In this document: piece after piece, positions 1 to 7,986 of the stretch | Position numbering within the stretch: the first letter of the stretch is position 1 | Layout: each line of letters begins with the position of its first letter | Assembly (NCBI GenBank): GCA_017453255.1 | Contig: JAFTKN010000017.1 | Location: 1-54,469 of the forward strand | Direction: 5' to 3' | Length of the DNA: 54,469 nt | Origin: Clostridia bacterium | GTDB taxonomy: Bacteria > Bacillota > Clostridia > Oscillospirales > CAG-272 | Program-made: the position numbers and the translations under genes | Notes under the pieces: generated by a model | The model's database searches: none | What the model saw: the letters and a program-made list of their open reading frames with translations, nothing else | Told to the model about the DNA's origin: nothing

Positions 1-159
1 GATGCTCAATTTGAAAAGGTTGAATATCCAAATCCTGATTATTTGTACATTTCAATGGTATGCACACCACCTATTAAAGATGGTATTGAGTTTTGCGGTG
101 AAAAAATCACATATACAATCAACAAATATAGTGGTGAAATAGTTAATATCATTGAATAA
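1..159 (+). CDS. C-terminal end of an unidentified protein (partial)
   Basis: The frame is open from the first base and ends with TAA at 157-159, giving the last 52 residues of a protein that begins outside the window. The end of the fragment (GEKITYTINKYSGEIVNIIE) has the look of a small beta-sheet domain in which a strand is followed by a turn with SGE, a pattern also seen in PepSY-like modules, but this is not enough to name a family. It is followed at once by a strong bidirectional terminator, so the frame and stop are credible. I do not recognise the gene. Confidence 0.6.
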   Translation, partial: DAQFEKVEYPNPDYLYISMVCTPPIKDGIEFCGEKITYTINKYSGEIVNIIE

Positions 160-177
160 TAAAATTGATGGAACAAA

Positions 178-208
178 AAGGGGTTATCGCTTAAAGCGAT
201 AACCCCTT
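178..208. terminator. bidirectional rho-independent terminator
   Basis: A perfect inverted repeat of about 14 bp (AAGGGGTTATCGCT and its complement) is followed on the plus strand by AATTTTATT and on the minus strand by TTTTTGTTCC. It can end both the partial plus strand gene and the minus strand cwlD gene, which stops at 213. Confidence 0.85.
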
Positions 209-212
209 AATT

Positions 213-959
213 TTATTGTGATAATGTTTCTAATATTGATGAAAAAATAACCAAGGAAAGAGATGCTTGATATTTAGTATCCTTTAAATTTTCAAGCTCC
301 TTTTCATTTGAAAGAAAACCACATTCAACAAGCACACTCGGACACTCTAAGCTGTCAAGAATGTAAATTGATGAATCTGCTTGCTTAATTTTTCTTTTAT
401 TATCTGCTTGCAAATATTCCCTTGTGTTGTTTTGCACGCAGGAAGCAAGGCTTTTACTTAAAGCATTGTTTTTAGAATAATAAACCTGTAAGCCACTATA
501 TTTGCTTTCTTGGAATTTGTTCATATGTATTCCAACATATATAGGGTTATTTTCTTCTTCGGTCATTTTAACTCTATTTTTTAAATCATAAACCTTTTTC
601 TTTCCTGTATAATCCTGTAAATCGCTATAGCAATCGTATAAGAGAGTATCTTCATCTCTTGTTAGCCGTGCACTATTTCCGTTAAGACGACAAAGCGTAT
701 AAATCAATTTTGAAATCTCTAAATTTAAGTCCTTTTCAAGTGTTCCGTCAGGTGCTATTGCTCCTGCATCCTCGCCACCATGTCCTGCATCAATAACAAT
801 AACATTTTCATCACATATATCAAAAACAGGCAGGGAAGTGTCTGAAGCTTCACCCTTTAAATGCTTAGTAAAGGTAAAACCTATTAGTATAACAACACAG
901 ATAATTAAAAGAATTGATGCCATAAACTTAATAGTATAAGAAATAGGCTCTCTTTTCAT
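213..959 (-). CDS. cwlD: N-acetylmuramoyl-L-alanine amidase, CwlD-like (Amidase_3)
   Basis: A 248-residue secreted or membrane-anchored zinc amidase that cuts the lactam/amide bond between muramic acid and L-alanine in peptidoglycan. Residues 9-30 form one hydrophobic signal-anchor segment. The Amidase_3 domain follows with the zinc ligand motif DAGHGG (His60), a Glu around position 81, the second histidine in GIHMN (His145) and the catalytic glutamate in LVECGF (Glu212). Length and single N-terminal anchor match CwlD, which makes muramic-delta-lactam in the spore cortex; that role is inferred from family and from the cotJ genes in the window. The gene is last in a minus strand run behind tatD. 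Its Shine-Dalgarno (GAGGTG) lies in the 3' arm of a hairpin, see the separate entry. Confidence 0.88.
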   Translation of the reverse strand: MKREPISYTIKFMASILLIICVVILIGFTFTKHLKGEASDTSLPVFDICDENVIVIDAGHGGEDAGAIAPDGTLEKDLNLEISKLIYTLCRLNGNSARLTRDEDTLLYDCYSDLQDYTGKKKVYDLKNRVKMTEEENNPIYVGIHMNKFQESKYSGLQVYYSKNNALSKSLASCVQNNTREYLQADNKRKIKQADSSIYILDSLECPSVLVECGFLSNEKELENLKDTKYQASLSLVIFSSILETLSQ

Positions 960-966
960 AAAAAAT

Positions 967-995
967 CACCTCACCATATTATATGTGGTAAGGTG
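967..995 (-). terminator. hairpin after tatD that contains the cwlD ribosome binding site
   Basis: On the minus strand, CACCTTACCA and TGGTGAGGTG pair with one mismatch, 9 bases after the tatD stop, and are followed by ATTTTTT. This is a plausible terminator for tatD. The 3' arm includes GAGGTG, which is also the only Shine-Dalgarno for cwlD, whose ATG follows the T run directly. Read-through transcripts would therefore have the cwlD ribosome binding site paired. Confidence 0.6.
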
Positions 996-1003
996 CTTTT
1001 TTA

Positions 1004-1783
1004 TTATTTAATTCTAAAAATCCTTTTTGCGTTTTCTTCAGTAATTCTTGCAATTTCGTCAACTGTTGTTTCACGCAAAAAAGCAATTTCAGTAGCAGTA
1101 AGCTCAACATAACTTGATTTATTTAATGTGCCTCGATAAGGCGTTGGTGCAAGATATGGGGCATCAGTTTCGATAAGAAGCCTATCAGATGGGACAACCT
1201 TGCATGCTTCCTTAGGAACTCTTGCATTTTTAAAGGTGACAGTTCCTGAAAAGGAAATATACCAGCCTAATTTAACTAATTCCTTAGCCATCTCCGAGCT
1301 TCCACTAAAGCTATGAAAAATACCCTTGACTTTTGGAAATTCCTTAACAACCTCTAAGCAATCACCATGAGCATCTCTGTCATGGATAATAACAGGAATG
1401 TTAAGCCTTTCTGCAAGAGCCATTTGCTTTTTAAAATAAATCATTTGCAAATCACGAGGAACATTTTCATAGTGATAATCAAGACCAATTTCGCCAAGAG
1501 CAACAGCCTTTTCGTTTTTCAAAAGCTCCTCAATTTGCGAAATAGCCTCATCACAGTCCTTGTAAAAAACCTCAGAAGGATGAATACCACAGGAGGCATA
1601 CATGTTTGGATACATGCTTGCAAGCTCGACTGATTTTTGAGAATTTTCTACGCTTGTGCCTATATTAACAATATAAGAAATATTAGTATCAAAGCAGTCC
1701 TTAATCAGCTTGTGAGTACCACCCTCGTACTCCTTTTCATATCGCTCGTCGTCACAGTGGGCGTGTGTGTCAAAAAACTTCAT
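1004..1783 (-). CDS. tatD: TatD family metal-dependent hydrolase/DNase
   Basis: A 259-residue TIM-barrel hydrolase of the TatD/YabD family, cytoplasmic, with 3'-5' exonuclease or general phosphoesterase activity in studied members. The metal-binding residues of the family are all visible: His7 and His9 in FDTHAHCDD, Glu98 in GEIGLDYH, His134 in IIHDRDA, His157 in FHSFSGS and Asp207 in IETDAPYLAP. Full length for the family. The start has a GAGGT site 7 bases upstream. It follows metG on the same strand, the arrangement also found in Bacillus (metS-yabD), and a terminator hairpin separates the two. Confidence 0.92.
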   Translation of the reverse strand: MKFFDTHAHCDDERYEKEYEGGTHKLIKDCFDTNISYIVNIGTSVENSQKSVELASMYPNMYASCGIHPSEVFYKDCDEAISQIEELLKNEKAVALGEIGLDYHYENVPRDLQMIYFKKQMALAERLNIPVIIHDRDAHGDCLEVVKEFPKVKGIFHSFSGSSEMAKELVKLGWYISFSGTVTFKNARVPKEACKVVPSDRLLIETDAPYLAPTPYRGTLNKSSYVELTATEIAFLRETTVDEIARITEENAKRIFRIK

Positions 1784-1803
1784 AAAACCTCAACTATTTC
1801 ATT

Positions 1804-1829
1804 AAAAATGGGGTAAAAACCCCATTTTT
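1804..1829 (-). terminator. terminator at the end of metG
   Basis: AAAAATGGGG and CCCCATTTTT pair perfectly around a 6-base loop. The metG stop codon overlaps the first arm on the minus strand and the second arm ends in a T run, so it fits a metG terminator, possibly leaky into tatD. Confidence 0.8.
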
Positions 1830-3765
1830 AGTGTATTCTTTCTCCGTTTGGAGTATCCTTGTCAAGAAAGACAACTCGTATGGTTTCCTCACCAGAAGCA
1901 AGAAGCATACCTTGACTTTCTATTCCACAAAGCTTAGCAGGGGAAAGGTTAGCCACAACAATAACCTTTTTACCAATTAAAGCCTCAGGCTCGTAGAATT
2001 TAGCAATTCCTGATACGATTTGACGCTTTTCGTAGCCTAAATCCACCTGTAATTTAAGTAGCTTTTTAGCTTTAGGAACTCTTTCACATTCTAAGATTTG
2101 TGCACTACGAAGCTCAACCTCCATAAACCTGTCAATGCCTATAATAGCACAGCCCTCAGGCTTTTGAACAGGCTTTTCAGCCTCTATTTTTGCCTGTCTT
2201 TCAGCGTAAACCTCATCAAGCATCTTCTTTTCGTCAATTCTTGCAAAAAGAATTTTGCTTTCGCCAAGTGTCTTACCACCTTCAAGCTTACCAAAACAAC
2301 AAATTGACTCGTAGTCACAAAGAGAAGTGTTTAATTGCTTGAAAATTTCCTCACAGGTTTTAGGCATAATAGGTGTCAAAAGAACTGAAGCAATTCTTAT
2401 AACCTCAAGTAAATTATAAAGAACAGTACCAAGACGACCCTTATTAGCTTCGTCCTTAGCTAAAATCCAAGGAGTTGTTTCGTCAATATACTTGTTAGCA
2501 CGGCTAAGCATTGTAAATACTGATTCTATAGCCTCAGAAATGTGGTAAGTGTCCATAAGAGTGCAAAAATCCTTAATGGAGCTTTCACAAACAGCCTTAA
2601 GCTCAATATCAACACCCTCGTTTCCACAAGGTGTAGGTATAACGCCGTCAAAGTACTTTTTAGTCATAGCGATAGAACGGCTAACAAGGTTACCTAAATT
2701 ATTTGCAAGGTCAGTATTAAAGCGATTAATTACGCTTTCATATGTGATGCTACCGTCATTTGCATAGGGCATTTCAGAAAGGGCATAGTATCTAACCCCA
2801 TCAACACCAAATCGATTAGCAAGCTCATCTGCGTAAACCACATTACCCTTTGACTTTGACATTTTATCCATACCAAAGTTAAACCAAGGGTGACCAAAGA
2901 CCTTTTTAGGCAATTCTACGCCTAATGCCATAAGCATAATAGGCCAGTAAATAGTGTGGAATCTTACAATATCCTTACCAATAACATGAACATCACATGG
3001 CCAGTATTTTTGGAATAGCTCGGGCTGAACCTCGTTATCAGGGTCGTAGCCAAGACCAGTAATGTAGTTAGAAAGAGCATCAATCCATACATAAGTTACA
3101 TGCTTAGGGTCAAAGGATACAGGAACACCCCAGTTAAAGGATGTTCTTGAAACGCAAAGATCCTGTAAGCCTGGCTTTAAGAAGTTGTTAATCATTTCCT
3201 TCTTTCTTGACTCGGGCTGAATAAATTCCGGGTGAGATTCAATATGCTCGATAAGTCTATCAGCATATTTGCTCATTTTAAAGAAGTAAGCCTCCTCGGT
3301 GGTTTTAGTTACCTCTCTACCACAGTCTGGGCATTTTCCGTCAACAAGCTGTGTTTCTGTAAAGAAGGATTCACAAGGAGTGCAATATAGACCCTCATAG
3401 TGACCCTTATAAATATCACCTTGATCGTATAGCTTTTTGAAAATATGCTCAACAGCCTTCTTATGATATCCATCTGTTGTTCTTATAAAATAATCATAAG
3501 ATGTGTCCATCAAGTCCCAAATACCCTTGATTTCACCAGCAGTCTTATCAACAAACTCCTGTGGAGTAACGCCAGCATCCTGAGCCTTGTTTTGGATTTT
3601 TTGACCATGCTCGTCAGTGCCAGTCATAAATCTAACATCATAGCCTCTTTGTCTTTTGTATCTTGCCAAGGCATCTGTAGCAATAACCTCGTAGGTGTTT
3701 CCAAAATGTGGCTTGCCAGATGCATAGGCAATAGCAGTAGTTATATAAAATTTTTCCTTATTCAT
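1828..3765 (-). CDS. metG: methionyl-tRNA synthetase
   Basis: A 645-residue class I aminoacyl-tRNA synthetase that charges tRNA-Met with methionine. The HIGH-type signature is HFGN (residues 20-23) and the KMSKS loop is at 301-305. A CxxC...CxxC zinc knuckle is present (Cys128, Cys131, Cys145, Cys148). The C-terminal 100 residues form the EMAP/Trbp-like tRNA-binding OB fold (VELRSAQILECERVPKAKKL), which makes the enzyme a dimer in the long bacterial form. The GAGGT ribosome site sits in the 11-base gap after nagA, so the two genes are co-transcribed. Confidence 0.97.
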   Translation of the reverse strand: MNKEKFYITTAIAYASGKPHFGNTYEVIATDALARYKRQRGYDVRFMTGTDEHGQKIQNKAQDAGVTPQEFVDKTAGEIKGIWDLMDTSYDYFIRTTDGYHKKAVEHIFKKLYDQGDIYKGHYEGLYCTPCESFFTETQLVDGKCPDCGREVTKTTEEAYFFKMSKYADRLIEHIESHPEFIQPESRKKEMINNFLKPGLQDLCVSRTSFNWGVPVSFDPKHVTYVWIDALSNYITGLGYDPDNEVQPELFQKYWPCDVHVIGKDIVRFHTIYWPIMLMALGVELPKKVFGHPWFNFGMDKMSKSKGNVVYADELANRFGVDGVRYYALSEMPYANDGSITYESVINRFNTDLANNLGNLVSRSIAMTKKYFDGVIPTPCGNEGVDIELKAVCESSIKDFCTLMDTYHISEAIESVFTMLSRANKYIDETTPWILAKDEANKGRLGTVLYNLLEVIRIASVLLTPIMPKTCEEIFKQLNTSLCDYESICCFGKLEGGKTLGESKILFARIDEKKMLDEVYAERQAKIEAEKPVQKPEGCAIIGIDRFMEVELRSAQILECERVPKAKKLLKLQVDLGYEKRQIVSGIAKFYEPEALIGKKVIVVANLSPAKLCGIESQGMLLASGEETIRVVFLDKDTPNGERIH

Positions 3766-3776
3766 TAGTGTTTACC

Positions 3777-4937
3777 TCAATCTATCTTACTTGCGCCAAC
3801 ATATACAGTATCAATTTCCATTTCCTTTGGATTTGATAAAACAATAAAGTCGGCACGATAATTCTTATCTATTTTTCCAACAAATTCAGCACCAACCATG
3901 CTTGCAGGATTTGTTGTAGCGTATTTAATAGCATTTTCAAGTGGAACACTACAAAAACGCATAAAGTTTTTAAGTCCCTTGAATAATGTAAGCGTGCTTC
4001 CAGCAAGAGTGCCATTTGCATCCATAGCACAACCATTTACAACTCTAACACCCGTACCTGCTACAGAATATTCTCCGTCAGGAGAGGCAGCAGCAGCTAT
4101 CGAATCGGTAATTAATACCATCTTATCCTTAGGCTTTGATTTGTATATTAATTTAACGATTGCAGGATGAGAGTGAAGACCGTCGCAAATAACCTCGGCA
4201 TAAGCATCGTCATTTGTAAGAGCGCATACAGTAGCGCCAGGCATTCGATGGTGAATTGGTGTCATAGCATTAAATGTATGGGTAAAGGACTTAGCTCCCC
4301 AGCTAAGTGCCTCACTTGCTTGCTCATAGGTTGCATTTGTATGAGCAATACCAATAGTAGCGCCATATTCTGTTATAGCCTTAGATATAAATTCCTTGCT
4401 ACCCTCAAGCTCGGGTGCTAAAGAAAAATGGAGTGGGCAAGGCATCATAGCTTGCGCCAGCTCGTCAAGCTCATCTAAGCTTGGATTAGCAAGATATTCG
4501 ATATTGTGAGCACCCTTTTTATCAGGGTTTAAATATCTTCCTTCCATGTGAATACCGATAATGTTTGCATTTCCTGCCTTATTTGAAACCCTGTTTGGAT
4601 TAATAGCAAAAATATTATCAATAAGCTTAGGCATAGGAACAGATGCAAGGGTAGCCATAATAGAGGTAGTACCATTTTTAGCGTAAGCCTTGCACATTGT
4701 ATCAACCTGCTCCTCAGTTGCAAAGTTGAAATCGTAGCCTACAATTCCGTGAGTGTGAACGTCAACGAGGCCAGGAATAACATATTTTCCATTAAGGTCA
4801 ATTACTGTATATCCCTCTGGAATATTATTTTGTGAAACCTCGGTAATTACGCCATCATCACAAAGAATATTGGCTCTTACAAATTTTTCACTATCTGAAT
4901 TAAAAATCATTCCATTATAAAAAGCAATACGACTCAT
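3777..4937 (-). CDS. nagA: N-acetylglucosamine-6-phosphate deacetylase
   Basis: A 386-residue amidohydrolase that removes acetate from GlcNAc-6-phosphate, feeding amino-sugar and peptidoglycan recycling. Seen in the sequence: the HTHG metal motif after the first beta strands (His61, His63), the metal/substrate glutamate in HMEGRYLNP (Glu132), histidines in GIAHTNA and FTHTFNAM, and the catalytic aspartate in LITDSIAA. I place the start at 4937 because AGGAG lies 7 bases before this ATG; a longer frame to 4952 would need a TTG inside that ribosome site. NagB is not in the window. Pairing with metG is unusual and probably reflects only operon fusion. Confidence 0.94.
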   Translation of the reverse strand: MSRIAFYNGMIFNSDSEKFVRANILCDDGVITEVSQNNIPEGYTVIDLNGKYVIPGLVDVHTHGIVGYDFNFATEEQVDTMCKAYAKNGTTSIMATLASVPMPKLIDNIFAINPNRVSNKAGNANIIGIHMEGRYLNPDKKGAHNIEYLANPSLDELDELAQAMMPCPLHFSLAPELEGSKEFISKAITEYGATIGIAHTNATYEQASEALSWGAKSFTHTFNAMTPIHHRMPGATVCALTNDDAYAEVICDGLHSHPAIVKLIYKSKPKDKMVLITDSIAAAASPDGEYSVAGTGVRVVNGCAMDANGTLAGSTLTLFKGLKNFMRFCSVPLENAIKYATTNPASMVGAEFVGKIDKNYRADFIVLSNPKEMEIDTVYVGASKID

Positions 4938-5027
4938 ATAAGTACTCCTCAAATAAATATTCTAATAATATATTTTAACAGAAAAAACCAAATATATCAA
5001 TATATTTAATAAAAATATTATAAAAGA

Positions 5028-5050
5028 AAAGAACTCTAAAAGAGCTCTTT
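5028..5050 (-). terminator. terminator downstream of rsmI
   Basis: On the minus strand AAAGAGCTC and GAGTTCTTT pair (one G-T) around a 5-base loop and are followed by TCTTTT. It lies just after the rsmI stop at 5059 and before nagA. Confidence 0.7.
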
Positions 5051-5058
5051 ACTTAAAA

Positions 5059-5943
5059 TCAGGTATTTACTTCCTTGTAAATTTCGCTTTTTGAAACACC
5101 ACGGTCCTTAGCTACCATTTTTATAGCGTCCATTTTTTTCATTTCCTGGGAAATGTAGTAGTCAACATGCTCATTAATTGTCATATCCTTCCAAAAGGAA
5201 TTATCATTGACTAAGGATTTGTCACAGCCCTCTACAACTAAAACGTATTCTCCTCTTGGTGATGCTTCCTTGTAATAATCTAAAGCACCTGAAAATGTAG
5301 TCCTAATTATCTCCTCGTTTAGCTTAGTAAGCTCTCTACAAAGGGACACACGTCTGTCACCAAAAATTTCTAATAAGTCCTCAAGAGTTTTTATAAGCTT
5401 ATGGGGTGCTTCATAAAAAATAGTAGTACGTGTGTCGTTTTTTAACTCGTTTAGTCGTGTCATTCTTTCGTTTTTGTTAGTGCTTAAAAAGCCCTCAAAG
5501 CAAAATCTACCAGTAGGTAACGCAGACAGCGCAAGAGCATTTACCACAGCACTACAGCCAGGAATAGAGGTAACAGGCACATTATGTTCAGCACACAAAA
5601 CAACTAAATCCTCACCAGGGTCGCTAATAGCTGGAGTGCCTGCATCGGTCACTAACGCACAGCTTTCGCCATTTTTTAGTCTTTCTAAAATTACAAGTCC
5701 TCTTTCTCGCTTGTTATGCTCAAAATAGCTAACCATAGGCTTAGAAATACCAAAGTAAGCGAGAAGCTTTCCGGAATTTCGTGTATCCTCGGCAGCTACA
5801 AAGTCAACCTCGCTAAGCACCTTTAAGGCTCTTTCTGAAATATCAGAAAGATTTCCTATAGGGGTTGCTACTAAATATAGCGTACCGCCAACTATTTGGT
5901 TTTTATCCTCGTATGAGGCATTTCTGTTTCCTGAATTACGCAT
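5059..5943 (-). CDS. rsmI: 16S rRNA (cytidine1402-2'-O)-methyltransferase
   Basis: A 294-residue tetrapyrrole-methylase-fold protein. The signature LVATPIGNLSDIS near residue 27, the AEDTR motif, the VTDAGTPAISDPG loop and FYEAPHKL are all characteristic of RsmI, which methylates the 2'-O of C1402 in the ribosomal P site. The C-terminal part (NEHVDYYISQEMKKMDAIK) is the usual helical tail. The N-terminus has about 20 extra residues before the first strand; the chosen ATG is supported by AGAGGT 8 bases upstream. It follows the trmN-like gene by 11 bases. Confidence 0.94.
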   Translation of the reverse strand: MRNSGNRNASYEDKNQIVGGTLYLVATPIGNLSDISERALKVLSEVDFVAAEDTRNSGKLLAYFGISKPMVSYFEHNKRERGLVILERLKNGESCALVTDAGTPAISDPGEDLVVLCAEHNVPVTSIPGCSAVVNALALSALPTGRFCFEGFLSTNKNERMTRLNELKNDTRTTIFYEAPHKLIKTLEDLLEIFGDRRVSLCRELTKLNEEIIRTTFSGALDYYKEASPRGEYVLVVEGCDKSLVNDNSFWKDMTINEHVDYYISQEMKKMDAIKMVAKDRGVSKSEIYKEVNT

Positions 5944-5954
5944 AAATTTTACCT

Positions 5955-6695
5955 CTATAAGCTACAGCTATCGTATATAGCTTGATACTCTTCTGTGTAT
6001 TCGTTTGTGCCGTCCTTGTATATGTATAGTGGCTTGTCAATAGTAAGTCCACTTTTTCCTCCCAATTTTGCAGAAATAAGCAAAAGAGAAGGGGGAGTGG
6101 TCGAATTTTGATGAATAAAGGTGAGCCTTTTAGGCTCTAAATTGTTCTTTTTTAAAGCGAAAATCAAATCGGAAAGCCTGTCTGGCCTATAAACCACATA
6201 AAAGTCACCGCCGTGCTTTAAAAGTCGCTTTGCACATGAGCAAAAGTCATCTATTGTTCCATTTAGCTCGTGTCTTGAACTTGCCTTGCTTATATTTTTA
6301 TTTAGCTTACCACTATCAGCCTTCATGTATGGGGGATTAGAAAAGACAAAATCCACCTCACCATTTGTATCAAGGCAGGATACCTCTCTCAAATCCTTGC
6401 AAATTAATGTAAATTTATCGTTCAATTTATTAAATTCACTATTACGCTTTGCAATCTCGTAAATGTCCCATTGTACCTCAAAGCCGTACACGTGGTCGCA
6501 TTTTTGCTTGCTTAAGGCAAGTAAGGAAATAACTCCACTACCAACTCCAAGCTCAACGCCTACCTTCTTCTGCCTTTTTGGAATATATGCAGATAAAAGA
6601 TAAGCATCTGTACCGAAGGTAAGGCTATCCTTTTTTTCTATAAGACTGAGGTTTTCGTTTATTATATTTATTCTTTCACTCTCGTTAAGCTTCAT
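5955..6695 (-). CDS. tRNA1(Val) (adenine37-N6)-methyltransferase-like protein
   Basis: A 246-residue class I SAM-dependent methyltransferase. The SAM motif VELGVGSG is at 47-54 and the N6-adenine catalytic motif NPPY at 120-123. In Bacillus the homologue YabB sits close to rsmI (yabC), and in E. coli the homologue TrmN6 modifies A37 of tRNA-Val; the same pairing here supports a tRNA or rRNA adenine-methylation role. The exact target cannot be read from sequence. Start supported by AGGAAAGG upstream. Confidence 0.85.
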   Translation of the reverse strand: MKLNESERINIINENLSLIEKKDSLTFGTDAYLLSAYIPKRQKKVGVELGVGSGVISLLALSKQKCDHVYGFEVQWDIYEIAKRNSEFNKLNDKFTLICKDLREVSCLDTNGEVDFVFSNPPYMKADSGKLNKNISKASSRHELNGTIDDFCSCAKRLLKHGGDFYVVYRPDRLSDLIFALKKNNLEPKRLTFIHQNSTTPPSLLLISAKLGGKSGLTIDKPLYIYKDGTNEYTEEYQAIYDSCSL

Positions 6696-6717
6696 ATATT
6701 CCTTTCCTAAAAAAGAA

Positions 6718-6749
6718 TGAGACTTTTGCTCTAAAAAGCAGAAGTCTCA
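6718..6749 (-). terminator. terminator of the small ferredoxin gene
   Basis: TGAGACTTCTGCT and its near-perfect complement pair around a short loop on the minus strand, followed by TTCTTTTTTA. It lies between the ferredoxin stop (6850) and the trmN-like start (6695). Confidence 0.75.
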
Positions 6750-6849
6750 ACCTATTTTATACTCTTCTTTAAAGGCTTTCCATAATCTATATTATGCAAG
6801 CTTTTTGACTTTCCATTTCAAAAAGCAACCTATCTTTTTAAGTATGTAA

Positions 6850-7020
6850 TTATCCCTCAACAGGAGCGTTAACAGGGCAAGCGCCTGCACAAGCACCACA
6901 GGAAACGCACTCATCAGCATTGATAACGTACTTGCCGTCACCCTCTGTAATGCAACCACAAGGACAAGCATCTGCACAAGCACCGCAAGAGATGCAGTCG
7001 TCTGTAATCTTATATGCCAT
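6850..7020 (-). CDS. 2x[4Fe-4S] ferredoxin, 56 residues
   Basis: A complete 56-residue clostridial-type ferredoxin. Two cluster motifs are visible: CISCGACADACP and CVSCGACAGACP, each CxxCxxCxxxCP, with the internal pseudo-twofold symmetry typical of Clostridium pasteurianum ferredoxin. It is a low-potential cytoplasmic electron carrier, a plausible partner for the NfnAB proteins at 15.5-17.8 kb, for hydrogenases or for POR. There is one extra cysteine pair (PCGC) after the first cluster. The start has GGAGG 8 bases upstream, and the gene has its own promoter and terminator, as expected for an abundant protein. Confidence 0.95.
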   Translation of the reverse strand: MAYKITDDCISCGACADACPCGCITEGDGKYVINADECVSCGACAGACPVNAPVEG

Positions 7021-7054
7021 AATTCGATACCTCCATTAGATTTTTTATAATATT

Positions 7055-7082
7055 ATTTTACCACAAAAAAATATTTTGTCAA
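7055..7082 (-). promoter_or_regulatory. SigA-type promoter of the ferredoxin gene
   Basis: Read on the minus strand, TTGACA (7077-7082) and TAAAAT (7055-7060) are 16 bases apart, about 35 bases before the ferredoxin ATG. Confidence 0.7.
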
Positions 7083-7109
7083 TATAGTTCGCTAAAAAAC
7101 AATATAATA

Positions 7110-7985
7110 TTATTCATTTGGTAAAACGTCAGTTAAATCGTCCTTATCCTCTTTCTTTTTTGGAGTAGAAAGGATTTTCACGTCATCGCGCTTGTAGGTT
7201 CTTATGGATTCATTGACATTAACCTTTATTGTACCCTGTAATGGATTGGTTTCTACAACTGTACCAACGCCATCAGCTGTTTTGACAGTAGAATCAACAG
7301 GTGGAGTTTTTTTGATTTCATAAACATATGTATCATGCTCAAAGCGGAGACAACACATAAGTCGTCCACATGCACCAGAGATTTTTGAGGAATTAAGGGA
7401 TAGGTTTTGCTCCTTAGCCATCTTAATAGAAACCTGACAAAAATCTGGTAAAAATGTGCTACAGCAGAATGGACGACCACATATACCAAGTCCACCCATG
7501 AATTTAGCCTCGTCACGAATACCAATTTGCCTTAATTCGATTCTTGTTTTAAATGTTGAGGCAAGATCCTTTACAAGCTCTCTGAAATCTATTCTTCCAT
7601 CAGCTGTAAAATAAAAGGTTAGCTTAGAGCAATCAAAGGTATATTCAGCCTCAATTAGCTTCATATCAAGCTCGTGCTTAGCAACCTTGCTTATGCAAAG
7701 CTTCAAAGCCTCAAGCTCCTTTTTCTTGTTTTCCTCGTTAGCCTTTATATCCTTTTGAGTAGCTATTCTTATAACAGGTCGTAGGGGTGAAACTATTTCG
7801 CTATCAGAAACAAGCTTGTTTACGCAGGCAACCTTACCAAACTCCAAGCCTCTTGCAGTTTCAACAACTGCATAGTCAGTAGCCTTAGCAATATTTCCGT
7901 TTGGAGCAAAATAGTAGGTTTTTCCACCATCCTTAAAGCGTATGCCGATAACCTCTACGCCCTCATTTTTTATTTCATCTGACAT
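7110..7985 (-). CDS. ricT: RicT/YaaT, PSP1-domain regulator of the Ric (Y) complex
   Basis: A 291-residue cytoplasmic protein with the PSP1 C-terminal domain. Diagnostic cysteine motifs are present: CGRPFCCSTFLPDF (Cys169, Cys174, Cys175) and GACGRLMCCLRFEHDTY (Cys206, Cys211, Cys212). In Bacillus, RicT with RicA and RicF forms a complex carrying [4Fe-4S] clusters that stimulates RNase Y processing and promotes sporulation and competence. It is downstream of holB with no gap to speak of, exactly the Bacillus order holB-yaaT. A RicF-like (YlbF) protein is encoded at 34974-35369; no RicA is visible here. The acidic/lysine-rich tail is not conserved in what I know of the family. Confidence 0.93.
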   Translation of the reverse strand: MSDEIKNEGVEVIGIRFKDGGKTYYFAPNGNIAKATDYAVVETARGLEFGKVACVNKLVSDSEIVSPLRPVIRIATQKDIKANEENKKKELEALKLCISKVAKHELDMKLIEAEYTFDCSKLTFYFTADGRIDFRELVKDLASTFKTRIELRQIGIRDEAKFMGGLGICGRPFCCSTFLPDFCQVSIKMAKEQNLSLNSSKISGACGRLMCCLRFEHDTYVYEIKKTPPVDSTVKTADGVGTVVETNPLQGTIKVNVNESIRTYKRDDVKILSTPKKKEDKDDLTDVLPNE

Positions 7986-7986
7986 T

